From the NCBI GenBank assembly GCA_002329075.1, contig DCXR01000005.1, forward strand, positions 614 through 11,499: a DNA stretch of 10,886 bases, given 5' to 3'. The position numbers and the translations under genes were made by a program. Origin of the DNA: Candidatus Neomicrothrix sp. UBA2131 (lineage in GTDB: Bacteria; Actinomycetota; Acidimicrobiia; Acidimicrobiales; MedAcidi-G1). The notes beneath the pieces are model-generated. The model saw nothing but the letters and a program-made list of their open reading frames with translations, was not told the origin of the DNA and made no database searches. Every line of letters begins with the position of its first letter. Position 1 is the first letter of the stretch. Of the stretch, positions 1-6,412 are shown piece by piece.

Positions 1-2480
1 TCCGGCATGTCCATCCCAGTACCCATACCCATATCCGGCATGTCGGACGGCATGATCGGATCCATCATCGCGAGGTCGTCGAAGCGGTCCATGAAGTCGT
101 CGCCCTGGAAGATGTCATCGTTGGCCTGGAGCGCCGCACCGATGCCCATCGTCGGGTCGATGTCGCCGAACATGTCGGCGAATCCGGCATCGGCATCGAG
201 GTGTTCGGTGAAGGTCCCGAAGTCGGCGTCCTCGCGCATGACCTGGGTCATGAAGTCGGCCATGTCGAAGCCACCCTCGCCACCCATGGGCCCCGTGTCG
301 TCCATGTCCCCCATGTCCTCCATGACCCCCATGTCGCCCATGAGCATGGACATGTCGGCCGTGGGGTCGAGGACCTCGCCGAGGTCGCCGAAGGACGACT
401 CGTCGTCGAACATGCGCATGAAGCCGCCCATCTCGGTGTCCGGGTTGAACATGACGGCCATGGTCCCCATCCCGGCCTCGGGGTCGAAGGCCTCCATGAG
501 GTCACCGAACTCTGCACCGGTGTCGAAGGCCCCCATGAACGTGTCCATGCCGCCCTCGGGGCCGAGCATCCCCATGAGGTCGCGCATGTCGGCGTTCGGG
601 TCGATGACGGACATGGCGTCGCGCATCTCGTCGGGCATGTCCATGACCCCCATCAGGTCCCCGAAGTTGGTCTCTGCATCGAGGACCTCGATCCACTCGT
701 CGCGGTCGACGCCGGCCTCGAGTCCACCCATCATCACGCCGAAGTCGGCGCCCTTCTCCATACCGGCCATCAGGTCGTCCATCAGGCCGCCCTCGGCCAT
801 GAAGCCCATGCCCGCCATCTGCCCTTCGCCTCCTTCGCCGCTTCCCGGGCCCTCCTCGAAGACCGCCCGGAAGTCGAAGTTGCTCTGCTCCATCACGGTG
901 GTCATGCCGGTGACGAACATCTCGGCCATGCCGGAGTCCATGTCCGCCAGGTGCTCGACGAACCGCTCCTCGGCGACGACCATCCGGTCGGCCATCTCGA
1001 CCTCGAACGACATGAAGCGTTCTTGGCGCACCTCCATCCGGAGTTCCATCTCGGCGCGCAGGTCCTCGTCGGCGATCTCCGCGAACTGGGCCATCTCGGC
1101 GTCCATGCGAGCCATCTCGCTGTCCATGCGGAGTTCGGTCAGGACACCGGCGAAGGCCATGCCGCACGATGCGGTCGCCACGGTCTCGGTGGCGGCGTCC
1201 GGGTCGATGACCTCGTCCCTGCAGGAGCGGATGTCCTCCCGGACCTCCTCGTAGGCACCCAGCCAGTCGGAGCCGGCCTCCTCCCACACCCGTTCCGCCT
1301 GGCGGACGTTGGTCTGGATCTCCTCGAAGGCCCCGGTCCCCTCCCGCTCATAGACCGACACGCGGATCTCCTCGTGGAGGGTCTCGAGCATCATCTCGTC
1401 GAAGACCAGGTCGGTGACCATCGCCGCCTCGTCCCCTTCAGCCTGTTGGACGGCCACCAGCTCGTCGATCACCTGGAGGACCTCCTCACCGACCACCTCC
1501 GTGACGGTCTCCTCGGCGACCACGCCCGCCTCGATCATCGGACTGACGCGTTCGGCGACCATGCCCAGGGTCTCGACCGGCAGGTCGGCGCCGATGCCGA
1601 GCGCCTCGATGGCACTGAGCGCTAAGGCCCCGGCCACGACCGAGGACGACAGCGTGGAGTTCTCGGAGTCCGCCGCGTCCGCCACAGCCGACACCTCGTC
1701 ACTGTCGAGACCTGCATCGACAAGGGCATCCGAGTCATAGCCGGCGCCGAGCAACTCGCCCGGGTCGACGCCTGAGTCGACGAGATCGGTGGCGGTGATG
1801 CCGACGGAACCGAAGTCGGAGGACTCGAAGCCTGCCTCGATGAGTTCATCGACCGTGTAGCCGGCCTCGGCCAACGAGGCGGTGGTCACCTCGCCGCCTT
1901 CGCTCACGAGGTCAGGGAGCATGTAGCCGGTGTCGAGCACGTCCCCAAGCGAAGCGCCTGCATCGACGAGATCGGTGGCCGTGACGTTCGCCGCGAGTAG
2001 GTCTTCTGCTCCATAGCCAGCGGCGGCGACCGAGGTGACCGACGCACCTGCGTCGAGGAGGTCGGTCACCTCCAACCCGGCCGCTCCGAAGTCCGACGTC
2101 GAAAACCCCGCGTCGAGCGCGTCGTCAACCGACACACCCATGTCCGCCAACTCGGACACCGACACATCCCCGTCCGACCCCACCACATCAGCCAGCGACG
2201 CCCCCGCATCCTCCAGTTCGTCCAGGGACGCTCCGGCGGAGAGGAGTTCCGACGCCTCCGCACCACCGTCGAGCAGGTCGGCGGTCGAAAAACCGGCGTC
2301 GACGAGTACGTCGGCCGAAAATCCGGAGTCGAGGGCGTCTGCGGCCGTGACCTCAGCGGGATCGGGGCTGGTGGACTCCTGGGCTGCAACGGGGCTAGCC
2401 GCGGCCAGTGACATGACCACGGCGAATACCGTGGACACGGCAACCCGGCGGACCCGATGGCGGGTCGCTCTCCCTGCCAT
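1..2480 (-). CDS. Secreted acidic, methionine-rich repeat protein of unknown function (C-terminus beyond window)
   Basis: The minus strand is open without a stop from the ATG at 2480 to the left edge, giving 826 codons with no C-terminus. I do not recognise a family. Residues 1-33 form a signal peptide: Arg-rich n-region, hydrophobic core about 13-28, likely cleavage after PVAA. Residues 44-257 are about 21 ten-residue repeats, consensus xxxDLLDAGx. Residues about 281-440 are non-repetitive and helical, with the only Cys pair (420, 439), possibly a disulfide. Residues about 445-520 look like a Met-rich coiled coil. From 562 onward run 13-residue repeats, consensus DPxAx[MF]xx[LF]Mxx[FLM]. I counted 47 Met in residues 551-826 and one Lys (576) in the whole protein. 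The start is chosen because AGGAG (2491-2495) lies 10 nt upstream and a promoter reads into it; an in-frame GTG at 2501 is the alternative. Its role is unknown; a cell-surface or extracellular location is inferred from the signal peptide. Confidence 0.85.
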   Translation of the reverse strand, partial: MAGRATRHRVRRVAVSTVFAVVMSLAAASPVAAQESTSPDPAEVTAADALDSGFSADVLVDAGFSTADLLDGGAEASELLSAGASLDELEDAGASLADVVGSDGDVSVSELADMGVSVDDALDAGFSTSDFGAAGLEVTDLLDAGASVTSVAAAGYGAEDLLAANVTATDLVDAGASLGDVLDTGYMLPDLVSEGGEVTTASLAEAGYTVDELIEAGFESSDFGSVGITATDLVDSGVDPGELLGAGYDSDALVDAGLDSDEVSAVADAADSENSTLSSSVVAGALALSAIEALGIGADLPVETLGMVAERVSPMIEAGVVAEETVTEVVGEEVLQVIDELVAVQQAEGDEAAMVTDLVFDEMMLETLHEEIRVSVYEREGTGAFEEIQTNVRQAERVWEEAGSDWLGAYEEVREDIRSCRDEVIDPDAATETVATASCGMAFAGVLTELRMDSEMARMDAEMAQFAEIADEDLRAEMELRMEVRQERFMSFEVEMADRMVVAEERFVEHLADMDSGMAEMFVTGMTTVMEQSNFDFRAVFEEGPGSGEGGEGQMAGMGFMAEGGLMDDLMAGMEKGADFGVMMGGLEAGVDRDEWIEVLDAETNFGDLMGVMDMPDEMRDAMSVIDPNADMRDLMGMLGPEGGMDTFMGAFDTGAEFGDLMEAFDPEAGMGTMAVMFNPDTEMGGFMRMFDDESSFGDLGEVLDPTADMSMLMGDMGVMEDMGDMDDTGPMGGEGGFDMADFMTQVMREDADFGTFTEHLDADAGFADMFGDIDPTMGIGAALQANDDIFQGDDFMDRFDDLAMMDPIMPSDMPDMGMGTGMDMP
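81..797 (-). repeat. Thirteen-residue (39-bp) Met-rich repeat array in the C-terminal part of the secreted protein
   Basis: Twelve contiguous 13-residue units occupy residues 562-717, beginning at 562, 575, 588, 601, 614, 627, 640, 653, 666, 679, 692 and 705. After an 18-residue Met/Gly/Asp linker (718-735), about five more units follow at 736, 749, 762, 775 and 788. Examples are DPNADMRDLMGML, DPEAGMGTMAVMF and DPTADMSMLMGDM. Position 1 is usually Asp, position 2 often Pro, position 6 Met or Phe, positions 9 and 10 hydrophobic (10 is most often Met), and position 13 Phe, Leu or Met. Hydrophobic positions 6, 9, 10 and 13 would fall on one face of a helix. The array may continue past the left edge. 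Confidence 0.8.
1710..2351 (-). repeat. Ten-residue (30-bp) repeat array in the N-terminal part of the secreted protein
   Basis: Residues 44-257 show near-perfect 10-residue spacing, with Gly ending most units at 53, 63, 73, 83, 93, 115, 125, 135, 145, 155, 175, 185, 207, 217, 227, 237, 247 and 257. A typical unit is FSTADLLDGG or ASLDELEDAG. Two units are replaced by 22-residue versions (94-115 and 186-207) that resemble each other. The phase therefore shifts by two residues twice, and a higher-order repeat of 92 residues is visible. Each unit could form a short helix (DLLD) followed by an Ala-Gly turn; that structure is inference. The DNA has diverged, so the repeat is seen at protein level rather than as identical DNA copies. 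Confidence 0.85.
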
Positions 2481-2506
2481 GACGAGGCTTCTCCTACTCA
2501 CAGGTG

Positions 2507-2534
2507 AGCCTAGGTCCCTTCCGACGGTTGTCAA
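2507..2534 (-). promoter_or_regulatory. Sigma70-like promoter of the secreted repeat protein gene
   Basis: Reading on the minus strand, a consensus -35 hexamer TTGACA (2529-2534) is followed after 16 bp by TAGGCT (2507-2512), which keeps the T, A and final T of a -10 box. Transcription would begin near 2500, leaving a leader of about 20 nt that carries the AGGAG at 2491-2495. This supports the ATG at 2480 over the upstream GTG. The promoter lies just past the recognisable end of the MOSC remnant. Confidence 0.55.
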
Positions 2535-2549
2535 GCGGCCTCGTGTCCA

Positions 2550-2812
2550 CGCCTTCATCATGCGGTCGCCCCGGTTGATGGGCCGGGCTCCGCAACCCGG
2601 GCGTTGACACCTCGCAGCTTGAGGTCGCGGCCGACTTCGGAGTTGACGAGGCGCAGGGCGTCGAGGCCGTACCGGGAGGAGAACCTGGCACAGCCGGTGT
2701 GGGACTGGTCGGTGACCTCGATGACGGCCCCGCCTATCGGCAGGCGGGTCCGGGGCGGCAGGTTCCTGCGGCTCAGGTCCAGGTCGCCAACCAACTGGTC
2801 CGCTGGCAACCG
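2550..2812 (-). pseudogene. MOSC-domain protein remnant (C-terminal half, frameshifted end)
   Basis: In one minus-strand frame from about 2812 to 2558 the translation reads as the C-terminal half of a small MOSC-domain protein: PADQLVGDLDLSRRNLP, then GAVIEVTDQSHTGCARF, then YGLDALRLVNS and LRGVNARVAEPG. MOSC domains occur in sulfurtransferases related to the molybdenum-cofactor sulfurase C-terminal domain, and the Cys of HTGCA matches the position of their conserved Cys. Nothing MOSC-like precedes it; upstream of about 2812 the strand lies opposite the transporter gene and has no family resemblance. After AEPG the frame reads PSTGATA and stops, whereas the neighbouring frame continues as INRGDRMMKA, which is what a MOSC tail should look like. 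One lost base in the GGCCC run near 2580 would explain this. The family call is from memory of related sequences; loss of function is inferred from the missing N-terminal half. Confidence 0.68.
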
Positions 2813-2840
2813 ACCTGACGTCCTCTGGCAGACTCCGGCG

Positions 2841-4073
2841 ATGCTGAATCCGGGGACGCGTTCTGATCGGCACGTCATCGCCTTCCTGGCGACGATGGCG
2901 GCGCTCATGGCCTTCGGGATCGACCCGATCCTGCCGGCCCTCGACGAGATCCGTTCCACCTTCGACCTGGCCCCGGGCGACAACTCCGTCACCCAGATAG
3001 TCAGCGTCTACATATTCGGATTGTCGTTCGGCCAGGTCGTCTACGGCCCACTGGCCGACCGCTTCGGCCGCTCACCCGTCCTGCTGGCCGGGCTCGGGAT
3101 CTACGCCGCTGGAGCCCTCGCCTCGATACTCGCCCCCAGTCTCACGACTCTGCTGGTCGCCCGGGCACTGTGGGGTTTCGGTGCAGCTTCCGCCGGGCTC
3201 CTGCGCTTCACCATCGCCCGCGACCTGTACCGGGGCGACCAGATGGCCCGGGTCATCTCGATCGTCATGGGGTTCTTCCTGCTCGGTCCGATCGTGGCGC
3301 CGATGTTCGGCGAAGCCATCCTGGCGGTGGCGTCATGGCGTTGGGTGTTCGGATCGGCACTGGTCACCTGTGCCGGCCTCGCCGTCTGGGCCGTGCGCTT
3401 CGGCGAGACGCTCGACCCCGCCAACCGGCGCCCGCTACGGGTCGGACCGACACTGGCTGCCTTTCGGCTCGTGCTGACCACCCGCATCACCGTCGCCTAC
3501 CTGCTCGCCACGACCTTCGGCTACGGCGCCTTCTTCACGTACCTCGCGAGCTCGCAGCCGATCTTCGACATCGTGTACGGCCGGGCCGACCTGTTCGCCC
3601 TTCTCTACGGTGCGAGTAGCGGGCTCATGGCTGCCGCCTTCTTCACCGTCAACCGGTTCATCTACCGCTACGGCGCCCACTACGTGGCCGTCGGAAGCCT
3701 CGTGTGCGGGGTCACCCTCAGCGCAGCGCTCCTGCTGCTCTCGATGGCGGCCGACAACCAGCCGTCGTTCTGGGTATGGGTCATCGGCATAGCCGTCGTC
3801 AACTCCTTCATAACGATACTCGTGCCCACGGGGACGTCGCTGGCGCTCGACCCGATGGGCGAGATGGCCGGTTCGGCATCGGGGATCCTCGGGTTCGTGA
3901 GCACGGCCGGTGGCTCGCTGCTGTCGTTCCTGCTCAATTCCCGCATCACCGACTCGGTCACGCCGATGATGGTCGGCTATGTGATGTTCGGATCTGTGGC
4001 ACTGGTGTGCACCCTCGCCTCCGGAGCCGGTGCTCCTCCTCAGGTGGCCGGCCCCAGCACCCGGTCCAGGTAG
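2841..4073 (+). CDS. Bcr/CflA-type major facilitator superfamily drug efflux transporter
   Basis: The 410-residue product has the length and about twelve hydrophobic segments expected of a 12-TM MFS proton antiporter in the cytoplasmic membrane. TM1 carries GIDPILPAL, equivalent to the IDMYLPALP signature of Bcr/CflA exporters (Asp28). The loop after TM2 holds MFS motif A at about 64-80 (GQVVYGPLADRFGRSPV, Asp73). The segment LLRFTIARDLYRGDQMARV matches the R-x-IVRDLY region of this subfamily. Known members export bicyclomycin, chloramphenicol or other small molecules; the substrate here is unknown. The frame is open upstream to 2604, but that part is antisense to the MOSC remnant and unlike any MFS N-terminus, so the ATG at 2841 is preferred. 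No clear Shine-Dalgarno sequence precedes it. It is divergent from the repeat protein, and its last 34 bp overlap the end of the oxidase gene on the other strand. Confidence 0.85.
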   Translation: MLNPGTRSDRHVIAFLATMAALMAFGIDPILPALDEIRSTFDLAPGDNSVTQIVSVYIFGLSFGQVVYGPLADRFGRSPVLLAGLGIYAAGALASILAPSLTTLLVARALWGFGAASAGLLRFTIARDLYRGDQMARVISIVMGFFLLGPIVAPMFGEAILAVASWRWVFGSALVTCAGLAVWAVRFGETLDPANRRPLRVGPTLAAFRLVLTTRITVAYLLATTFGYGAFFTYLASSQPIFDIVYGRADLFALLYGASSGLMAAAFFTVNRFIYRYGAHYVAVGSLVCGVTLSAALLLLSMAADNQPSFWVWVIGIAVVNSFITILVPTGTSLALDPMGEMAGSASGILGFVSTAGGSLLSFLLNSRITDSVTPMMVGYVMFGSVALVCTLASGAGAPPQVAGPSTRSR

Positions 4074-5389
4074 TCGTTCGAGAAGCGGCCGTCCGGGTCC
4101 AGGCGGGCCCGCGCAGCCCGGAACGCCTCCCATCCCGGATAGCGGTCGGCGAGCGTGTCGACCGACTGGAAGTGGAGCTTGCCCCAGTGGGGGCGACCGT
4201 CGTAGTCGTCCATGACAGCCTCGACACCCCTGAAGTAGTCCTCGTACGGCGTGCCCCGGAAGACGTGCACCGCGATGAACACCGTGTCGCGACCGGACGC
4301 CGTCGACAGCGGGATGTCGTCGCCGCCCAGGATGCGGTACTCGACGGGAAACGAGATCGGTCGGCCGAGGCCGTCGACGACCTCCTGCACCCGTCGGAAC
4401 GCCTCCAGCCCGTGCCCGCTGGGGACGGCGTACTCCATTTCGTAGAAGCGCACCCGGCGGGGGCTGGCGAACACGTCGTAGCTGGTGGTGAGGTACTCGG
4501 CCCGACCGTCGCCGGCGACCAGGCCGTTGAGGCGCGGGACCAGCGAAGGCCGCATGCGGCCGAGGTGGTTGAGGGCGCCGAACACCGCGTTTTCCATCAA
4601 CTCCTTGTTCTTGAAGCGCTTCCAGCGGCGGCGCAGCGCATGGCGCCGGTTGCGGGCCGGTGGCGGCGCCTCGGTGGTGCGGGTGTTGCGCTTGAGTAGC
4701 GCCCGGCCGGTGTGCGGCATCCAGAAGAACTCGGCGTGGTCGGTGGACCCGGCGATCTCGTCGAATCCGTCGAGCACCTCGTCGATGGGCAGCACCTCCT
4801 CGATGGCGTGGAGGTTGAAGGCCGGCACGCACTGGAGTGTCACCTCGGTGACGATCCCGAGCGCACCGAGCCCGACCCGGGCGACGTGCAGCAGGTCGGC
4901 GTTCTGGCCACCGTCGCAGCCGACGATGGAGCCGTCGCCGGTCACGAGGCGCAGGCCGACAACCCCTTCGGCGATGCTCCGGAATCCGAGGCCCGTGCCA
5001 TGTGTCGAGGTCGAGATGGCGCCGGCCACCGACTGGTAGGCGATGTCGCCCAGGTTGGGCATCGCCAGGCCGACGGCGTGGAGCAGTGGGTTGAGGGCGG
5101 TCAGCCGAATGCCGGCCTGGACCCGCACGAGCCCGGACTCCCGGTCGATGTCGACCACGCCGGCGAGGTCGTCGAGGGTGACGAGCACGTCGTCGGTGAC
5201 GGCGATCGCCGTGAACGAGTGGCCGGCACCCACCACCCGGACCCGTCGGCCGTCGGCGACTGCGCGACGCACCAGCGCAGACACCTCCTGCTCCGTGCAC
5301 GGTCGCTCGATACGGACCGGGCGGGCCACCTGGTTGCCGGCCCAGTTGCGCCAGGTGCCGTCGGACCTGATGCCGTTTCCCGTTGACAT
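4040..5389 (-). CDS. FAD-linked sugar-lactone oxidase (D-arabinono-1,4-lactone / L-gulono-lactone oxidase family)
   Basis: The product (449 residues) belongs to the ALO/GULO branch of the VAO/PCMH flavoproteins, which oxidise aldonolactones or sugar alcohols with O2 or another acceptor. It has the N-terminal WRNWAGNQ motif (13-20), the FAD-binding loop VRVVGAGHSF with His57 at the position that carries the 8-alpha-histidyl FAD bond in relatives, the segment GDIAYQSVAGAISTSTHGTG, and LGALGIVTEVTL. The C-terminal ALO domain ends with HWGKLH at 401-406. The start is uncertain by three codons: an ATG at 5389 lies 5 nt after the upstream stop, while an in-frame GTG at 5398 overlaps that stop as GTGA, a common arrangement for coupled translation. 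It is the last gene of the four-gene run. The true substrate cannot be read from sequence; sugar-alcohol oxidases are close relatives. Confidence 0.85.
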   Translation of the reverse strand: MSTGNGIRSDGTWRNWAGNQVARPVRIERPCTEQEVSALVRRAVADGRRVRVVGAGHSFTAIAVTDDVLVTLDDLAGVVDIDRESGLVRVQAGIRLTALNPLLHAVGLAMPNLGDIAYQSVAGAISTSTHGTGLGFRSIAEGVVGLRLVTGDGSIVGCDGGQNADLLHVARVGLGALGIVTEVTLQCVPAFNLHAIEEVLPIDEVLDGFDEIAGSTDHAEFFWMPHTGRALLKRNTRTTEAPPPARNRRHALRRRWKRFKNKELMENAVFGALNHLGRMRPSLVPRLNGLVAGDGRAEYLTTSYDVFASPRRVRFYEMEYAVPSGHGLEAFRRVQEVVDGLGRPISFPVEYRILGGDDIPLSTASGRDTVFIAVHVFRGTPYEDYFRGVEAVMDDYDGRPHWGKLHFQSVDTLADRYPGWEAFRAARARLDPDGRFSNDYLDRVLGPAT

Positions 5390-5394
5390 GCGGG

Positions 5395-6408
5395 TCACCA
5401 GCCCCGCAGGTCGACCGGCCACGACTCGAGAACCTCGGCGTCGGCGCCCGCCGACACGTCGTCGACGAGGTGGATGGTGTCGTGCTTGGCGATCGTCGGA
5501 TCGATGTGTGCGGGCCGCAGCCCGACCCGTTCGCCGACGGTGAACGAACCGGTGACGGTCGTGTGCTCGTCGGAGCAGAACAACACCTCGCCGTCGCCGA
5601 CGAGGACCGGGTCACCGCTGTCCATCGCCAGGGCCTTGAGGCCGCCGTCGAGGGCGGCCCACCCGCGGTTGCTCACCGACACGGCGGTAGTGAGCAGGAC
5701 GAGGCCCTCCCGGAACGGCAGGCCCATGCGGGCGTAGTCACCGTCCATAAGCACATACGAACCGGCCTGCAACTCGGTCACCAGGCGGTTGCTGTCCCAG
5801 GATCCGGTTCCGCCGCCGGAGACCACGTCGCCGCCGACCTCAGCATGGGCCGCGGCGAGGATCGCCATCGCATCGGCAACCGCCGCCGCCCGACGGTCGG
5901 CCTTCGGGTCGTGCATCAGGTGGCCCTCGTAGCCCATGACGCCACGCACCATCAGGCCGGCAACCCGAGCCTCGTCGGCCAGGCGGCCGGCGTCGACCGG
6001 GTCGCAGCCGCAGCGGGGCATGCCCACGTCGACGTCGATCAGGACCTCCCCCACCCCGCCGGCGGCCGCAGCGGCGATCGTCTCCGGTGAGTCGACGGCG
6101 ACGGTCACCCGGGCAGTGTCCGTTGCAACGAGGGCCCCCAGGCGGCGGGCGTCGAGTACCTCGTTGGCGAGCAGCAGGTCGGCGCCCAACCCTGCGGCGG
6201 CCATGCCCTCGACCTCGCGCACGGTGGCGCAGCAGAAGCCGGTGTGGCCGGCACCTGCCAGGCGGCCGGCCAGCGCCGTGCACTTGAACGCCTTGACATG
6301 GGGGCGCAGCGCCGGCCCCGGACGCTGGGCGGACATCGTCGCCACGTTGTGGGCGAGCACCCCTGCGTCGGCGAGCAGGGCCGGGGTGGTGAGGTCCCCT
6401 GCCCGCAT
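5395..6408 (-). CDS. Fold-III PLP enzyme of the D-threonine aldolase / D-serine dehydratase family
   Basis: The 337-residue product has an alanine-racemase-like TIM barrel followed by a DSD-type C-terminal domain. It begins with the typical DLTTPALLAD and has RPHVKAFK, where Lys39 is the expected Schiff-base lysine for pyridoxal phosphate. The barrel continues through ANEVLDARRL, LIDVDVGMPRCG and GYEGHLM. SGGGTGSWD is the usual phosphate-binding glycine segment. Near the C-terminus SDEHTTV is followed by RPAHIDPT, with His301 and Asp303 placed as the metal ligands of D-threonine aldolase; D-serine dehydratases of this family usually have His-x-Cys instead. That favours metal-assisted retro-aldol cleavage of a D-3-hydroxy amino acid to glycine plus an aldehyde, by inference. 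The ATG at 6408 is 4 nt after the dehydrogenase stop, with GGAG about 10 nt upstream. It is cytoplasmic and third in the operon. Confidence 0.82.
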   Translation of the reverse strand: MRAGDLTTPALLADAGVLAHNVATMSAQRPGPALRPHVKAFKCTALAGRLAGAGHTGFCCATVREVEGMAAAGLGADLLLANEVLDARRLGALVATDTARVTVAVDSPETIAAAAAGGVGEVLIDVDVGMPRCGCDPVDAGRLADEARVAGLMVRGVMGYEGHLMHDPKADRRAAAVADAMAILAAAHAEVGGDVVSGGGTGSWDSNRLVTELQAGSYVLMDGDYARMGLPFREGLVLLTTAVSVSNRGWAALDGGLKALAMDSGDPVLVGDGEVLFCSDEHTTVTGSFTVGERVGLRPAHIDPTIAKHDTIHLVDDVSAGADAEVLESWPVDLRGW

Positions 6409-6412
6409 GGGG

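Noticed and set aside
7..1625. Long plus-strand open frames (7-1254 and 201-1625) as genes.
   Set aside because: They are antisense to the repeat protein; their Met/Ser/Pro-rich or His/Leu/Val-rich composition mirrors the repeats on the other strand, and they lack a signal peptide, domain or ribosome binding site.
81..2351. Regular 30-bp and 39-bp spacing as a possible CRISPR array or tandem satellite DNA.
   Set aside because: The copies are similar at protein level but diverged in DNA, keep a single open frame with codon-position bias, and there are no identical repeats with unique spacers.
2604..2840. Extension of the MFS transporter to an upstream start at 2604.
   Set aside because: The added 79 residues are antisense to the MOSC remnant and do not look like a transporter N-terminus; TM1 begins shortly after the ATG at 2841.
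4023..4036. Inverted repeat GGAGC-CGGT-GCTCC just after the oxidase stop, as a terminator.
   Set aside because: The stem is only 5 bp, there is no T-run, and it lies inside the transporter coding sequence.
3435..5615. A 726-codon minus-strand open frame spanning the transporter end and the lactone oxidase.
   Set aside because: It is an Arg/Pro/Gly-rich shadow in the wrong frame of a well-supported oxidase gene, with no recognisable domain.
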